A stretch of DNA of 64,000 nucleotides from Siphonodentalium dalli (Eukaryota > Mollusca > Scaphopoda > Gadilida > Siphonodentaliidae). The stretch lies in NCBI GenBank assembly GCA_032622095.1, contig CP136066.1, positions 190,704,816 to 190,768,815 on the forward strand. Direction: 5' to 3'. The notes beneath the pieces were generated by a model. The model did no database searches and was not told where the DNA came from. It saw only the letters and a list, made by a program, of their open reading frames with translations. The stretch's first letter is position 1, and each line of letters begins with the position of its first letter. The position numbers and the translations under genes are program-made. This document shows positions 1-12,028 of the stretch, one piece after another.

Positions 1-105
1 ATGCAACGGACAAAAAATCTGCACAATGTATCTCTTGTCTGTATGTCCGACTACGTTTAGTGGTCATGCTGGAGACTTGCTGGTTGCCATTGTATTGAAC
101 CACGG

Positions 106-1394
106 TCATCGTGTCAGCCGCGCCTCCGGTACTCTTTGGTGCGACCGAAACAGTTTTGGCTCGGACAGCGCCTCCGTGCTCTTCTCTTTGTTTGATATGT
201 TAGCAGCGCCTCCGGTACTCTTCGGTGCCGCCTTAGTGGGTTTGTCCGATGAATTAGCTGCACCTCCGATACTCTTCGGTGCAGTATTTGCTAATTTTGG
301 GGGAGCTTTAGCTGCACCTCCGGTACTCTTCGGTGCAACTAATTTTGACTCGGGTTGTTGAAAAGCCGCGATAACCCATGCCGCTGCCACTATGGGCTGA
401 TCAGTTTGATTGGGCAAACTAATTGAAGATGACACGACTTGGGCTACCTGCCACTGCATCTTTTCAATCTTTCCCTTGCGAGACTTTTCTACTGCCTGTT
501 TGACCCTCCAGGATTCGACCTTTGTATCCATGAAGGTTGCCCTACCCCTTGCATCTGCTTGGTTTAGGGCGATCGAGACCAACTTCCAATGGAACAGGCA
601 GCAGAGGGAATTTGGTGCTGGTCTCATGTGGAACCCCTCTTGGGGTGCTGAGATTCCCAGGTCATTGGCTATCACGGTCATCAGTCGCTGATAACCCTCC
701 CCACCATTATATCTTTCAATGCATCCGATGCGTTGGACTGTATCCACCTGTTCACCGTTATCAACAACATCTCAAGGGTCTGGAGGTCCGTCTTGGTAGC
801 TCCCGCTCCGTTAAGAATGTTTCTTCCTATCATGACCATATCCTGGATCATGCAGGTTCTCATAACCTTAGGGGTGGGTTGAAGATCCTCCACCCACCAG
901 GTAGGGGGGAGGTGATTTCCTCGGACGTGATCCTTGATGTCACTTTTAAAATAAGCTCCACAAGAATCAAGGGGACATCGTTTCATCCCTTTTGTCTGTT
1001 GGTCCCTGTGGATACCCTTCGGGGAACCTGTAACAGACGTAGCCTTCATTAAGCCAGGTGGTTCCCTCTTGGTTGCCTTCGAGGTACCTAGCCTGGAGCC
1101 ATTTTCCCGATTAAAATCCCCTTTGGTACTTGTCGGGGGACTTTTTACTAAAGAGGTTTTGTTAACCACCTCCTGTGTGACAAACGGTGAGGGGAAAGTA
1201 TCCCTTTGGAATAAGATAGCATCTATACTTTCCACAATCTGTTGTGTTTCTAAAGTCGGATTTCCCATTTGATCCTGTCCCGCTGAAATATTTCCCGCGT
1301 GACGAGACCTAGGGGAAGATGAGCTTATAGCTTTACCCTTCATACTGGCAGGTAAAGGTCCTAAGTTTTGTTGAATCCAGTCAGTGAATGGCAA
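106..1394 (-). pseudogene. C2H2-like / Ala-Pro-Lys repeat ORF of the element, copy A
   Basis: Two overlapping reading frames (681-1394 and 106-747) together match the ORF at 34292-35658 in copy B. The upstream piece contains a C2H2-like motif (CPLDSCGAYFKSDIKDHVRGNH has C, C, H, H spacing). The downstream piece ends in repeats of an 18-residue unit built on APKSTGGAA, encoded by a 54-bp period at about 170-345. The frame switches near 681-747, where copy A lacks a base present in B's longer C run. Function is unknown; a nucleic-acid-binding role for the C2H2 motif is inference. Copy A has fewer repeat units than B, and its frame leaves the B path near base 48. Confidence 0.6.
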
Positions 1395-1400
1395 ATTTTG

Positions 1401-2269
1401 TTAGGCAATTTCAGTTACCTCGGTCTGCCATTGTGTATCACCCCTAGCCATGGCAATTTTATACTGCCTCGAGAGTTCATTTTGAATAACTTGGTAATGC
1501 CAACCAGTAGACTGGAGCATAGCCATGAACCTTGAGGCTGGGCAAATTAGGACTCCCGAATTGGAACTTGATAAAATTGTATATCGGTCCTGTCCCCCAG
1601 ATTGATCTATCTTACCGGAGGGGTCCTCCCAGGGACCTCTTGGGATTAATTTTTCCACGGGATTCCCCAATGGAACTGGCTGAATATCGGATATATCCAT
1701 TTCACACGGCCCAGTTTGATGTTCATCGTATGCGGTGGAATTATTGGTGGATGTGTAAGAGGAAAGGGAATGGTTACATCCGGTCCACTAAGATGCTCTT
1801 CGTGTCCGGGCCCCAATTCCGGATTGGTTACCGATTGATCCGGACCACTTCGGCATTCAGTATGTGTGTGGGCCGGAGAAAGGGGTAACAATTTAGAACA
1901 TGCTGTAAGTTCAGGCCCATTTTGGTTGTCATCATGTGCCTGAACTGAAAAAGAAAGGGGAATAATTGCAGCCGGTCCACTAAGATCTTCTTCGTGTCCG
2001 GGCAACAATTCCTGGTTGGTTTCCGGTTGACCAGGATCACTCTGATCTTCGTCGTGAGCCTCGGCCGGTGAAAGAGGCAGAGGGGTATTTGCCGCCAGGG
2101 CACTAAGATGCTCTTCATGTCCTGACAACAAATTCTCAATGTCTGCCACATTCTTACTAATGTCCAACGAGAAGTCCGTACCTGGTAACCAGTCCCTATG
2201 TGCTTCATCGGCACTGGCTTCCACCTCCATAGCTTCCGAGCCTTCCGTGGAGATTAGCACTGTGCACAT
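1401..2269 (-). pseudogene. Acidic repeat ORF of the element, copy A
   Basis: Frame 1646-2269 encodes an acidic, Ser/Pro-rich protein with three degenerate repeats around GHEEHLSGP or GHEEDLSGP. It runs into frame 1401-1700 (starting MDISDIQ) after a one-base loss relative to copy B (gcgg here, gccgg in B) near 1730; in B the two parts share one frame. The frame ends at a TAA (1401-1403), followed in frame by codons continuing into the C2H2-like ORF. The same TAA is present in copy B. No family was recognised. By position, downstream of integrase, it corresponds to where retroviruses and some Gypsy elements carry an extra ORF. Confidence 0.55.
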
Positions 2270-3736
2270 TTATATTCGTCTATTCCCCCCCTGTTCAGCT
2301 GAGACATTAACACACTTACCATGGAACCATTCCATACAATGATCACATTGAATCATAAATTGACCACAGTATGGTTTTCTACAGATACAAAACACTCCGG
2401 ATGGCTTGAGGACACTAACCTCACCTGTATTTTTGAAATGGTCTAAACATTTGTCCAGCCAGGGAGGTAACGTTTTATCATGACATGTTTTTAGTCGGTC
2501 ATGATTAATCACACTAATTGAGGATTTGAAGATAACCTTGAATAAATAAGGTGTGTACACCACCCCAATAATTCCCGGGCCCTTCCAAAATGGGGTTAAT
2601 TTTCTGCATTTTCCTTTTTTAGTTGCATTGTCTAACATATAAACAGGGTCCCCCAATTTATATGATGTTTTGCAAACTGTTAGGTCATAATCTCGCTTCA
2701 TTTTTCGGGTTTCCGGTTTTAGGTGTTCCCGGGCTATTTCATGACTTCGTTTAATTTCATGCTCAAGGTTCTCGACATATTGTGGGACTCCTTGCTTTGG
2801 CAGGGCATCCTGTTTGAAATTAAACACGAGCTCACTGGGATTGTTGACTTCACGTCCCAGCATCAGTTTATTTGGGGTGTGTCCCGTTAGACGGTATACC
2901 GATGAGCGTAGCGCCCCGGCCATTTGAGGGATATGCTGGTCCCAATTTTTCTGACTTTTATCGACAAAACAACGTACGGCATTCATTAACGTTCTGTTTT
3001 GGCGTTCACATTGACCGTTTGCGGCCGGTCGATAAGGGGTCGTACGCGCTTTATGGATCTGGAGTACCTCGCAGACCGAACTGAAGAGTTTACTTTCGAA
3101 ACACGGACCCTGGTCAGTAAATATTTGAAGTGGGCAACCAAATCGGGAAAAGAATTCATTTACGGCTGAGCATGCCGCAGTCTCTGCAGTTTGATCAGGA
3201 AAGGGAATGCACTCTACCCATTTTGTGAATTGGTCGGTCATCATGAGGATATATTTATTTCCCTTCTCTGTGAGTGGTAAAGGGCCTATGAAATCTAAAT
3301 GAACCCTTTCCATGGGATACCCCGCATTGAAAGTAGTTAGGTTCCATCAGGCCGTTCTAGAGGGGTTTTTGCCTTGGGAGCATTGTGAACACGCCTCTAC
3401 AAAAGATCTTATATCCTCACTGATACCATACCAATAAAATTCACTACGTATTCGTGCCCTGGTTCTACCTATCCCCTGGTGGCCCGAAGCTGGTATATCA
3501 TGGGCTAGAGTAAGTAATTCCGTGGCAAATTTGTTAGGAATTACCAGTACCTGATCAACGCCATTTCTTTTTATTTTAGGAAGGTTGTTTTTCATAAGGA
3601 ATCTATTTCTGTTCAACCACATGTATTTGGTAGCCGGACTACATATAAAAAGTTCTCCCTCGGGGGGTTCATTTCCACTTTCCAACCACTTAATGACTGG
3701 AGAAATATCCGAATCCTCACGTTGAACCTTTCCCAA
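2270..3736 (-). pseudogene. Ty3/Gypsy-type integrase with C-terminal PHD finger, copy A (nonsense mutation)
   Basis: The upstream segment (3347-3736) carries the H2C2 zinc-binding integrase domain (GHQGIG, then C-SQC). It ends at a TGA at 3347-3349 where copy B has CGA (Arg). After the stop the frame resumes at 2270-3313 with the DDE core: first Asp in VHLDFIGP, second in FTDQGPCF, Glu in NGQCERQN. A PHD finger follows (CICRKPY, CDHC, EWFHGKC). This copy keeps the first catalytic Asp and the PHD CDHC that copy B has lost. A G-run indel at about 2283-2292 moves the last PHD CxxC (EYKCAQC, then TAA) out of frame. The enzyme family inserts element DNA into chromosomes; this copy should be inactive. 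Confidence 0.85.
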
Positions 3737-3948
3737 CTCTTCGAGGGAACATTGCTTGGGAGATTAAGATAAATGGCTGCCCACTGATTTTGGGTACCCC
3801 TAAAATAAGGAATGGCAACCAGATCGTCCCTGTTAAGCACACCCACTCTCTTTCGGCGTTCTATTATCCCCGCCGCTATTCGTGGACCCACCTTTGGTAT
3901 ATCCTGCAGGTCATAAAAGGATGCGGAGTTAATTAATATTTTACTCAT
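3613..3948 (-). CDS. Helix-hairpin-helix ORF, copy A
   Basis: 111 residues beginning MSKILINSAS. Residues about 10-55 form a ComEA-like helix-hairpin-helix (LQDIPKVGPRIAAGIIERR, then LNRDDLVAIPYF), a non-specific DNA-binding fold. The ATG lies one base after a strong predicted splice acceptor (see 3950-4717). The ORF overlaps the integrase frame by 124 bases in the -1 frame, as it does in copy B. It may be the N-terminus of the integrase polyprotein, joined by frameshifting or separated by an old indel. I see no gag or protease features. Confidence 0.55.
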   Translation of the reverse strand: MSKILINSASFYDLQDIPKVGPRIAAGIIERRKRVGVLNRDDLVAIPYFRGTQNQWAAIYLNLPSNVPSKSWERFNVRIRIFLQSLSGWKVEMNPPRENFLYVVRLPNTCG

Positions 3949-3949
3949 C

Positions 3950-4717
3950 CTGTACCTTCCAGACCAAGAAAACCAAAACGAAAAAGGGAAACAAATAACA
4001 CAATAATGTCGTACAGAAGCAATGTATGATCCTTCGCGTATTGCTCATGTATCAGACATAATTACAAAAAATGAATAACGATCTATCGGACACTTGAAAT
4101 TCGTAAATTCGTAATGCTCCGTCACGTGTTGCTCCGGATCCAAATCAATTCACAATACTTATTCCAAAGGGAATGTATGACCACCTTAGCGTACTGCTCA
4201 GGTGTCAGACATTACAAAATATGAATTATCAAAACAAAAACAAAACAAACAAAATATTATCAAGGAGAGAAAAAATACCCACAATACTTTCAAACTGAAT
4301 CTATCTGCGTCTGAACGTCCCGCCCCGACGAAGGAGATCAGTTTACAAACTGAACACGGCAGTCACCCATTTTGAAACTCCAGGCTAATTTGGGAAAACA
4401 AATTTTCAAGTGCCAATTTTCGCGCCGATATTCAAAAATAGAAAACCACCAAGTCTTCTATTCTAATCCCCGAATATCACCGCGAAAACCAATCCCTATT
4501 GCACAATTCCATTCCCAAATCAACCGAAAAAAACATACTAGCCCCAACCAGCAAAAACGGAGAACAAAATAGGTCAACCGCCATTGTGATCAATCTTGAC
4601 TACGTGGCCAAAATGACCGCACCGAATTCGGATGGTAAACGACGCCAAATAAAGAATAAATGGGGTTGTGGCTCTATTCTTTATGGAGATGAAAGTACCA
4701 AGGATAAATTAACTCAC
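3950..4717 (-). other. Predicted leader intron of the element, copy A
   Basis: On the minus strand, ATAAG/GTGAGT lies just inside the terminal repeat. 768 bases later a pyrimidine-rich tract ends in GGTACAG/G, immediately followed by the ATG of the helix-hairpin-helix ORF. Both sites are unchanged in copy B (38290-39057). No minus-strand ORF of note lies inside. Splicing is inferred from the sites only. Confidence 0.5.
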
Positions 4718-4730
4718 CTTATAAAAGTCT

Positions 4731-4955
4731 TGAATCCTCCTAGTATTTGTTTGTACGATGAAGAATGCGTCCAGTCGTGGCCACATCTACAGCGCAAAGA
4801 GCTCGAGGAATCCTCGTGACGTTACCAGGTGAATCTCGGGGTTCCCCGGAAAGTCGGAAATACTCGATCATAGGATCGGCACGTAGCGGTGACCTCACCT
4901 AATGTTTCCGGGAGAATCTCAAAAGAACCTGACTAATTTACCCATTTCCACAACA
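4731..4955 (-). repeat. Terminal direct repeat (LTR-like), copy A
   Basis: 225 bp; on the coding strand it starts TGTTGTGG and ends GGATTCA (TG...CA). It matches 39071-39295 and 32327-32552 with only a few differences. All three lie in the same orientation, so they are direct rather than inverted repeats. No canonical primer-binding site starting TGG follows the upstream copy. Confidence 0.8.
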
Positions 4956-5540
4956 ATGTCACTATAGTGAATTATTATATTTCTCATTGACATTACGTCG
5001 CTTACTGATCTTGACTGAGATTTCGGTGGTTAATCTTTCTCCACATCGTCATCGCGACTTTCATTCATCAAAGTCGCGATTTGGTTTAATCATATTTGGC
5101 GAACCAAATTGATGCAGAAGTGTAATAAATAGAGTAATCAATTAGCTCCGAGAAATACGTTAAATAATTCACTCGATGTGAGAGACGTTTATGTAACAAA
5201 CTCGTGCGCTAACGCGCACTCGTTTCTTTCCGACGTCTTTCGCCTCTCGTGAATTATTTAACGTAATTCTCGGAACCAATTGATTACTCTCTATGTATGT
5301 TATAGTAAGATTAATGCAACTGCTAGACCTTCGGCCACCTGCACAACTGTCTTCAATATGCGGAATGTTGGTGGTTACATTGTGCCAGGACTATGCAAAT
5401 GTGTACCCTTTAAAATTGTATTTGAATTTGTAACTTTTTTGGTAATTATCATTCTACTCACAACATTATTGACACCATATCACATTTGTAATGTGAAGTC
5501 TTGAAATTAGTGCGAAAAGGACTATTGAAATTTTATCTGA
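4956..5540. repeat. Flanking repeat left of zinc-finger gene A1
   Basis: This segment, starting AATGTCACTATAGTG, recurs in direct orientation at about 7574-8060 on the other side of gene A1, and in copy B at 39296-39880 and 41909-42395. The left version contains the 160-bp hairpin element at 5131-5290; the right version keeps only one of its arms. The gene therefore sits between two copies of its own flank. No coding function was seen. Confidence 0.75.
5131..5290. mobile_element. 160-bp hairpin MITE-like element
   Basis: Outer arms of 42 bp (start AGAGTAATCAATT, end AATTGATTACTCT) are inverted repeats with about three mismatches. They enclose about 76 bp rich in its own short palindromes, such as GTGCGCTAACGCGCAC. 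No target duplication was identified. Also present at 39471-39630. Confidence 0.6.
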
Positions 5541-5993
5541 AAAGACAAAATGTGTGGGCCGTCTTATGATTCGTCAGCTTACTCGACCAATTAAATGAGT
5601 AAATTATTTTTCTCGCACACATCACATTGATACATTGGAAATCTCGTTTTTAAAATTTTACTGAACATTTACTCAACCGCAGTTTACATATTTACATACC
5701 ACCAAACAACGTTGACTAAAGTGATGAGTAAACTATTTCTACTCAACGAGTTGAGTAAAAAATTCACCCGACACTGAACGTGAAATCGCTCAACAACAGA
5801 TTAATTTTTTTCAACAGTTGACTGAAAATGTAGCTTTCTTGATTAAGAAAAGGTGTTGGCCCGGAATATATGTTGGCCTGAACTGGATGATATATCCAAC
5901 GAATCAGACTTGAAAATATTGTGAAATTCGCGATATAATATAATAACATGATTTTGGATGGCATTATGGTTTATTAACGTATTTAGTAGACAT
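5541..5993 (-). repeat. Downstream paralogous segment of zinc-finger gene A1
   Basis: Non-coding segment matching about 29874-30342 downstream of array A2, and both copy-B equivalents. It starts with a degenerate C2H2 finger (5560-5650), so it derives from an older, longer array. It contains TTGAGTAAA and ACTCAAC short inverted motifs around 5690-5760. A 66-codon open frame at 5764-5964 is kept in all four copies but resembles nothing I recognise. Confidence 0.6.
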
Positions 5994-7181
<1,188 letters not shown>

Positions 7182-7573
7182 TGTTGAATTTGATGGCTCC
7201 TCCGCTCCTCCGCTCCATACATAGTTTTAACTGTAGGTCTACATGTATTTGTAATTGTAATGTGTCAATGTTGGCCTTAACTCGGATTATCTGACAAAAG
7301 CTAACAGATAATCTCATGCAAGAGTTAACTTTATCGAAAGATTATCGATACCGCCATGTTAAGAAATCATCGAATAATACGAGCCAAAAATAAGAAATAT
7401 GTTTCAATCACGATTAAGGCGATTGAAAAATTGGTTTCAAGCAGCGGAGGTCGGAATAGAACAATGTGACAATAAATAGTTTACTATTTTAAGAGTTATT
7501 GAGTCTGCAGTTATTTCAAACTCACAGTTAAACTATTTTATTACACTCCCATGCACATTTCCATTAAAAATGG
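7182..7573 (-). promoter_or_regulatory. 5' flank of zinc-finger gene A1
   Basis: About 390 bp upstream of the coding start, closely matching the 5' flank of array A2 (31981-32310) and B1 (41564-41908). This shared flank would hold the promoter and 5' UTR. A possible splice acceptor CTACAG lies on the minus strand shortly before the ATG of the paralogues. No TATA box was assigned. Confidence 0.4.
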
Positions 7574-8060
7574 TAATGTCACTATAGTGAATTATTATAT
7601 TTCTCATTACGTCATTGACATTACGTCGCTTAGCCTACTGATCTTGACTGAAATTTCTGTGGTTAATCTTTCTCCAAATCGTCATCGCGACTTTCATTCA
7701 TTAAAGTCGCGATTTGGTTTAATCATATTTGGCGAACCAAATTGATGCAGAAGTTTACGTAATTCTCGGAACCAATTGATTACTCTCTATGTATGTTATA
7801 GTAAGATTAATGTAAATCTTGCAACTGCTAGACCTTCGGCCACCTACACAACTCCCTTCACTATGCGGATTTTTGGTGGTAACATTGTGCCAGGGGTATG
7901 CAAATGTGTACACTTTAAAATTGTGTTTGAATTTGCAACTTTGTTTGGTAATTATCCTTCCAATCACAACATTATTGACACGATATCACATTTGTAATGT
8001 AAAGTCTTGGAAATTAGTGCGAAAATGACTATTGAAATTTTATCTGAAAATCAAATAAAA
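7574..8060. repeat. Flanking repeat right of zinc-finger gene A1
   Basis: Second copy of the 4956-5540 segment in direct orientation. It lacks the left arm and centre of the hairpin element and keeps the right arm at about 7754-7786. Otherwise no gene. Confidence 0.7.
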
Positions 8061-8802
8061 CAAAACATGGAATCTTCTCCCTTCTGATCATATTTTTCTT
8101 TTAATCAAACATGATTTCACTGCCAAATTGTTCTTCTGGGATCAATTGCATTTTAGCAAGCGCTGTACCAACTCAATGAATGGTTTCAGCAAAACCGTGA
8201 TATAAAGAGCGTTTACTAATTCAATGGGTCATTGTCGTAATTGATACCACAACGTTGTTGTCAACCATGATCTACAGAAAATTGTGGACAACAGTTCTCA
8301 AATATATATTGCATAATTTTAAACAATTAGTAATAATGATAACTTGAATTGAATTGAAAACAATTATTCGAATATAGAGAGTGGTTAGTGATTAATAACC
8401 CCCGCCCCCCCCCCCCGTTACTTTTTTTGATGTTGTATGAGGCTTTGTTAACCGTGCTCCTGAAAGTCTGGCGCCCATCATTAGTTCGTATCAGTTCAAT
8501 ATAATTTGCCTTGAAAGATATGCAATTGTTCGCTAACAGAAATAATGGCAGACACGAACGCTAAAAGTCATTTAGAACGAGATTTCAAGACCTGTGTACC
8601 CTTCAGCACATTTAAAAACATGTGTATCCTAACTATCCTTCAGCACTTTTTTTTGGTGAGAGTGACCCCTTCAGCCTAAATAATGACCACGTATCATGTG
8701 TGACTTGAATGGAATGCAGTACGTTGGCTGGATGATGTCACAGGGAATGAAATGTTATTTATTTGTGTTGCATTCCTAGTACCGTACCCAGATAGCACAC
8801 CT
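8061..8802. other. Intergenic, no gene recognised
   Basis: AT-rich sequence with a poly-C tract at about 8400-8416 whose length differs from copy B (about 42723-42734). No credible coding frame or RNA gene was seen. Confidence 0.6.
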
Positions 8803-9018
8803 ACGTTGGGCCAACATCATTTCTATCGTTGGGCCAACGTCGGAATCCAACGTTGGTCCAACTATGGCTGTTGCCGCTGGCTCGGCGTCGGATCCCTTCG
8901 TCGACTCGACGGTGGTTCGACGTCTAGCCGACGTTGGTGCGCCTTCTGGCACCGACGTCGAACCAACGGTGTATTCTACTATTAATACGGCGTTGGAACA
9001 ATGTTGGACCAACGTCGT
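8803..9018. repeat. CAACGTTGG palindromic repeat cluster
   Basis: About ten instances of CAACGTTGG or GTTGG-CCAAC variants in both orientations, plus GTCGAC-type palindromes, in about 215 bp. GC-rich against AT-rich surroundings. Looks like a short self-complementary repeat element; open frames here are by-products. Confidence 0.6.
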
Positions 9019-9551
9019 GTTTGGGCCTTGACAGAGACGAATCGAGGCTCCATTCGTAGGGACGATTCCCATCACAATAGGGCGTGTTTTTATAAAATTA
9101 ACATCCGCTGGATAAAATATACCAATAAATTTAAAGTCCCACATAATGTTTGCAACTTCATTATAATTGGAAATAACATTCAAATTCACAAATATAAAAC
9201 CAGAAGAAAATGAAACATATATAGAAAAAAATGTATGCCGATTGAAATAAAGACAAAATGACATCCCATTAGTTATTGATTTAAGAATCTTGACCATACA
9301 CTCACTCTAAAGAAAATAAAGTTATCGAAAGTGCTACATATATTTGTTAGCTTATATATTCCTTCACATAAAAATTGTGTTTATTTCAGCTCAATTTGCG
9401 AGTTTGTGCTCTCGATAATGTTGGGAACAAAATATTCAAACATTATATGTGGCTTTAAATTTTGGTCAGGTTACATATTCTTCGAACATCATTATTCTGG
9501 AGGGTGACCTGTGTAGATGTGCACAATTTGAAACAGTCCAACGTACATACA
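9019..9551. other. Intergenic, no gene recognised
   Basis: AT-rich unique sequence. No splice-supported or long coding frame. Confidence 0.5.
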
Positions 9552-9720
9552 CAGTAAACATTGCGGCACCAATTCGGCACCAGTTCGGTGCCGGATAACG
9601 AGGTGATGGTATCCTGGCACTGAATCAGCACCAAACTGGTGCACGGTTAGCACCGTCAAAATTGTGATGGTAATATGGCACCAAACCAATACCAGACTGG
9701 TACCGGGTTATCACCATATA
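9552..9720. repeat. GGTGCC/GGCACC short tandem repeat cluster
   Basis: Begins CAGTAAACATTGCGGCACC and contains a dozen GGCACC, GGTGCC or GGTACC hexamers spaced about 10-20 bp. The same family appears inverted at 21794-21943, where it ends CCGCAATGTTTACTGG. The shared edge sequence suggests the terminus of a dispersed element. Confidence 0.55.
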
Positions 9721-9779
9721 TATAATATATATTTTATTATTTAACTGTGTTTGGTGTCTACTGTTAATACTGACATGTA

Positions 9780-10735
9780 CCGTAGTTGCTCGGCCAAAAA
9801 AATATGGCTGCCAGCAGCCATCTTGGATTTTACTCTTTGCATGACTAAATCCTTTGGCATGGGCTACAGGTCATACCCGGTACCTTTGGTCTGTTCATCA
9901 TGAAATTTGTCATGGATGTTAGCAATGACATGCAGATAAGAACAAGTCATTTCGGGGTCATTCGGCAAAAAAACATGGCCGCCAACAGCCATCTTGGATT
10001 TCAAAATTCAATCTTATTAGCATGGACTGTAGGCCACACTATTTGTCTGATCATCATGCAATTTGTCACATAGATGTTAATATTGACATGTAGATGGGAA
10101 CGAGTCATTTTGGGATCATTTAGTAAAAAACATGGATGCATGCATCCTTTAGTCGGATCATCATGAAATTTGTCACAGATGTTGACAATGGAATTCAGAT
10201 ACATTTGGGGTCATTCAGCGTAAAAACATGGCTGCCACCGCCATCTTGGATTTCAAAATTCAATCCATTAGCATGGGCTACGACCCATACTATTTGTCTG
10301 ATCATCATGAAATTTGTCGTGGATGTTAATATTGACACGTAGATTGGAAACGTGTCATTCTGGTGTCATTCGGTCAAAAACATGGCCTTCATCTTGGATT
10401 TTACATGTACCCTTTGCATTACTAACATTTTGGCACCTTTGTCTTTATCAAATTTGTCATGGCTGTTAGCATTGACATGTAGATGGGACGAGTCAGTATG
10501 GGTTCATTCTGAAACAAACATGGCTGCCAAAAGCCATCTTGGATTTCAAAATTCATTCTATTAGGCTTAGCGCAGACTACAGGACAGAGTGTTAGTCTGA
10601 TCATCATGAAATTTGTCGTGGAAGTTAGTATTGACATGTAAATGGGAACGAGTCATTTTGGAGTCATTCGGCAAAAAAAACATGGCTGCCAGTGGCCATC
10701 TTGGATTCTACTCTTTTCATAACTAGACCTTTCAA
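9780..10735. repeat. Tandem array of ~145-165 bp units
   Basis: Landmark phrase CCATCTTGGATTT recurs at about 9829, 9990, 10244, 10390, 10535 and 10697. Between the landmarks lie CATCATGAAATTTGTC and GACATGTAGATGGGAACG, also repeated. The wider gap at 9993-10247 holds a unit lacking the landmark. A single related unit lies at about 20024. No coding content. Confidence 0.75.
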
Positions 10736-10893
10736 CTTTCCACATTCCTAATCACTCCATTGACTGAACACATGAATTTATTCCCTTTCCAAGTTGAGCT
10801 ACAGTGTCATTGATACTTTCATTTTAGCCTGTTGTCATACATGTATGTGGCGACTCTATTAGTGCATTTGGCAACTATTTTGTCTCCTTACAG

Positions 10894-10975
10894 CATGGAG
10901 ACACAGCAGGAGATTCTCCAGAAAATGTCAATACTCAAAGAAAACCAACAAATGTTGTTTGAACAACGCAATGCG
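10894..10975 (+). CDS. Candidate coiled-coil exon
   Basis: Flanked by a good acceptor (pyrimidine tract ending CTTACAG) and donor (GCG/GTAAGA). The exon has an ATG one base in and 27 codons, starting METQQEILQK and rich in Gln, Glu and Leu with heptad-like spacing. Copy B (45224-45305) keeps both splice sites and has one Gln-to-Lys change. No clean partner exon was found: joining to the acceptor at 12770 meets a stop after 12 codons; 15388 and 17636 also have acceptor-like sites. It may be an exon of a host gene or a chance combination. Confidence 0.3.
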
Positions 10976-12028
10976 GTAAGAAAATTTAGTGCTGTTGTGT
11001 CATTTGCAAAAAATATATTCCACCAAACTTTTCAAATTCAACCATGTAAAATATCAAAATGATCATCTGTTGGGTCTGCTGTTGGATTTAAATGGTGAAA
11101 TCCATGTTTTTTAACATTGAATTTCAATCTTCTTTCATTTCCAAGTCATCCCAATTATACATAGGAGATGAATAGTAACAAATATTGCACAGCTTTCCAA
11201 ATTATTTATTGATCACTGCAAAGAGTAAATTCAAAGGTGGCAGACTGGGCCAAAAAAACGGCCCAGGAAATGAATATAATACTGGCCTGCCGCCCATCTG
11301 TTCAAGGGTGTCCACAGTCCACCTTGGAAAATTCCAACTGTACCCCCCCCCCCCCTTGAATCAGGATCGGACCAAATACAAATGCAGACCAAATAAATGT
11401 TTTTACATAATTCCATTTGCACCTCTGACCTAATATCCTGTATATTCATAAACCGTGGTTCTATATATTCCCGGTGTGAGACCATTAAGATATTTTTGCC
11501 TGGAAAATTGCATAAATTCTAACATATAGCGGTCTAACTCCAGACAAATGCACACGGCTACGGACAAGAGACCAGGACACACCGGGCTGTTCATGGTTGT
11601 TCGGCCCGGGTGAGAAAATTTTGAAAACTATACAAGAAAATCGCGAATCCTCGCATCTAGACTGGCATCAACTGAAGCGTTCCTATTTTGTTGTGAATTT
11701 CAATTGGGGAGGGGTGCATGAGAATTTTTTTGGGATTTACAGATGGGAGTTACCGTAAAAATCTTGAGATTAACGGGGTCTTTACATGGTGTTATATGAT
11801 GCTGACAAGTTCATTGAATGACAACATTACGATTGGCCAATTCGGCTGGTTAAACAACACATTAGGTGGCCCACATCCGGAATTTTTCCGGTCTCCTGAT
11901 CGGCCACTCCGGCTCTGCCCCCCCCCCAAACGTCACATTATACTCACATGGGGAACTGCAAACTTCCCAATTTAGGTAACTTATAACTTTCCTCGCCGGT
12001 TTTCCGCTTCTCAGGTGATATATATTTA
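10976..12028. other. Intergenic, no gene recognised
   Basis: AT-rich with poly-C tracts at about 11344-11354 and 11918-11926 that vary in length between copies. No supported feature. Confidence 0.5.

Larger units (their letters stand above)
1..4955 (-). mobile_element. Integrase/TatD element, copy A (3' part off window)
   Basis: Minus-strand element homologous to the complete copy at 32327-39295. In transcription order it has a terminal direct repeat (4731-4955), a leader with a predicted intron, a helix-hairpin-helix ORF, integrase plus PHD finger, an acidic ORF and a C2H2-like ORF. The nuclease part seen in copy B would lie left of the window, but bases 1-48 diverge from B, although they stay open in the same frame. 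No reverse transcriptase is visible. The copy is inactivated by a nonsense codon in the integrase (3347-3349) and by frameshifts. Confidence 0.8.

Noticed and set aside
4372-4819. Plus-strand frames in the element leader and LTR
   Set aside because: On the non-coding strand of the element and overlapping the predicted intron and terminal repeat; Lys/Asn-rich with no domain.
5764-5964. 66-codon frame kept in four paralogous segments
   Set aside because: Copies are too similar for frame conservation to be informative, and one pair differs by a 6-bp indel; no recognised product.
8776-9297. 173-codon minus-strand open frame
   Set aside because: It runs through the CAACGTTGG repeat cluster and AT-rich sequence, has no family resemblance, and its copy-B equivalent is broken by one base.
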